A stretch of DNA of 6,309 nucleotides from UMGS172 sp045649545 (GTDB taxonomy: Bacteria; Bacillota; Clostridia; Oscillospirales; Acutalibacteraceae): assembly GCA_045649545.1 (NCBI GenBank), contig JAZRQE010000050.1, forward strand, positions 1-6,309, given 5' to 3'. Shown here piece after piece: positions 6,196-6,309 of this stretch (its first letter is position 1; each line of letters begins with the position of its first letter). The position numbers and the translations under genes are program-made. Under the pieces are notes generated by a model. The model made no database searches, was not told the origin of the DNA, and worked only from the letters and a program-made list of their open reading frames with translations.

Positions 6196-6244
6196 TAATT
6201 AAATTATTATACAAAATCGCATAATTCTCAATATTATGTAAACT
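6185..6244 (+). repeat. Three direct copies of a 12-bp motif, ATTATRYAAAMT
   Basis: ATTATACAAAAT occurs identically at 6185-6196 and 6206-6217, starts 21 bp apart (two helical turns). A diverged third copy, ATTATGTAAACT, lies at 6233-6244, 27 bp after the second, and matches the others at 9 of 12 positions. Between the first two is a 7-bp inverted repeat AATAATT-A-AATTATT (6194-6208). All copies point the same way, suggesting an array of protein-binding half-sites rather than random A/T runs, but low complexity limits certainty. Confidence 0.5.
6218..6244 (+). other. dif-like sequence (exact XerD-type arm, irregular left arm)
   Basis: TTATGTAAACT at 6234-6244 is identical to the right (XerD-binding) arm of B. 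subtilis dif as I recall it. To its left, CGCATAA (6218-6224) resembles the inner part of the left arm of E. coli dif (GCGCATAA), giving a CATAAT-N7-ATTATG inverted repeat (6220-6238). The gap between the two arms is 9 nt rather than the usual 6. With a 6-nt gap the left arm matches the B. subtilis XerC arm at only 2 of 11 positions. It may be an unusual Xer site, a half-site, or chance. Confidence 0.35.
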
Positions 6245-6276
6245 GAAAAGTGATAAAATTCATATTTTAATGATTA

Positions 6277-6304
6277 AATATTTAATATTTAATATTTAAT
6301 ATTT
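6277..6304. repeat. Tandem repeat, four copies of AATATTT
   Basis: Four perfect, uninterrupted copies of the 7-bp unit AATATTT, bounded by TGATTA on the left and GATTA on the right. The unit contains the palindrome AATATT, so the array is nearly self-complementary. It has no coding frame and may vary in copy number by slippage. The window ends 5 nt later, so what it belongs to on the right is not visible. Confidence 0.9.
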
Positions 6305-6309
6305 GATTA

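Larger units (their letters stand above)
6060..6309. other. Very AT-rich gene-free region upstream of the Xer gene
   Basis: By my count 40 of the 249 bases from 6061 to 6309 are G or C (about 16%), far below the neighbouring genes. Neither strand has a credible coding frame. It holds the Xer ribosome binding site (6072-6069). It also holds weak minus-strand promoter candidates, such as TAAAAT (6089-6084) with TTGTAG (6113-6108) at 18-bp spacing; this is not strong enough to list alone. The right half contains the repeats listed separately. Confidence 0.75.

Noticed and set aside
6060..6309. LexA (SOS) box, since Xer genes in some clostridia neighbour lexA
   Set aside because: No GAAC-N4-GTTC-like sequence is present in the intergenic region.

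Overview
The window looks like ordinary chromosome from a low-GC, endospore-forming Firmicute, most likely a gut clostridium of the Oscillospirales/Ruminococcaceae type. This is inferred from the AT-rich base composition, strong AAGGAG-type ribosome binding sites, the nadK-argR-recN gene order, and a CwlJ-GerQ spore-germination gene pair. TAA and TGA both act as ordinary stops. I see no transposase, phage gene, CRISPR array, tRNA or rRNA.

Layout. (1) Positions 1-2641, + strand: the 3' part of an NAD kinase gene (cut by the left edge), then argR (arginine repressor) and recN (SMC-like DNA repair ATPase), separated by only 10 and 12 nt, so surely one operon. (2) Positions 2619-3911, + strand: tyrS (tyrosyl-tRNA synthetase). 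A good sigma-A-type promoter overlaps the end of recN, and the leader is too short for a T-box. (3) Positions 3928-3957: a strong hairpin with A and T tracts on both sides, serving as a shared terminator for the converging tyrS and gerQ genes. (4) Positions 3961-4979, - strand: cwlJ then gerQ, a two-gene operon for a cortex-lytic hydrolase and the spore-coat protein it depends on, with a possible mother-cell sigma factor -10 element upstream. (5) Positions 5043-6059, - strand: an intact Xer-type tyrosine recombinase with a TTG start and its own terminator. (6) Positions 6060-6309: a gene-free stretch of about 16% GC upstream of the recombinase gene, rich in short repeats.

The most interesting part is the last 130 bp. 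It holds an exact copy of the 11-bp right arm (TTATGTAAACT) that I remember from the Bacillus subtilis dif site. It is preceded by two identical 12-bp direct repeats (ATTATACAAAAT, 21 bp apart) that match the same arm at 9 of 12 positions, and it is followed by four perfect tandem copies of AATATTT. A dif-like array directly upstream of a Xer recombinase gene recalls the xerS/difSL arrangement of streptococci. The left arm is poor, however, and the region is extremely AT-rich, so this remains a hypothesis. The rest of the window is well-known housekeeping and sporulation biology.
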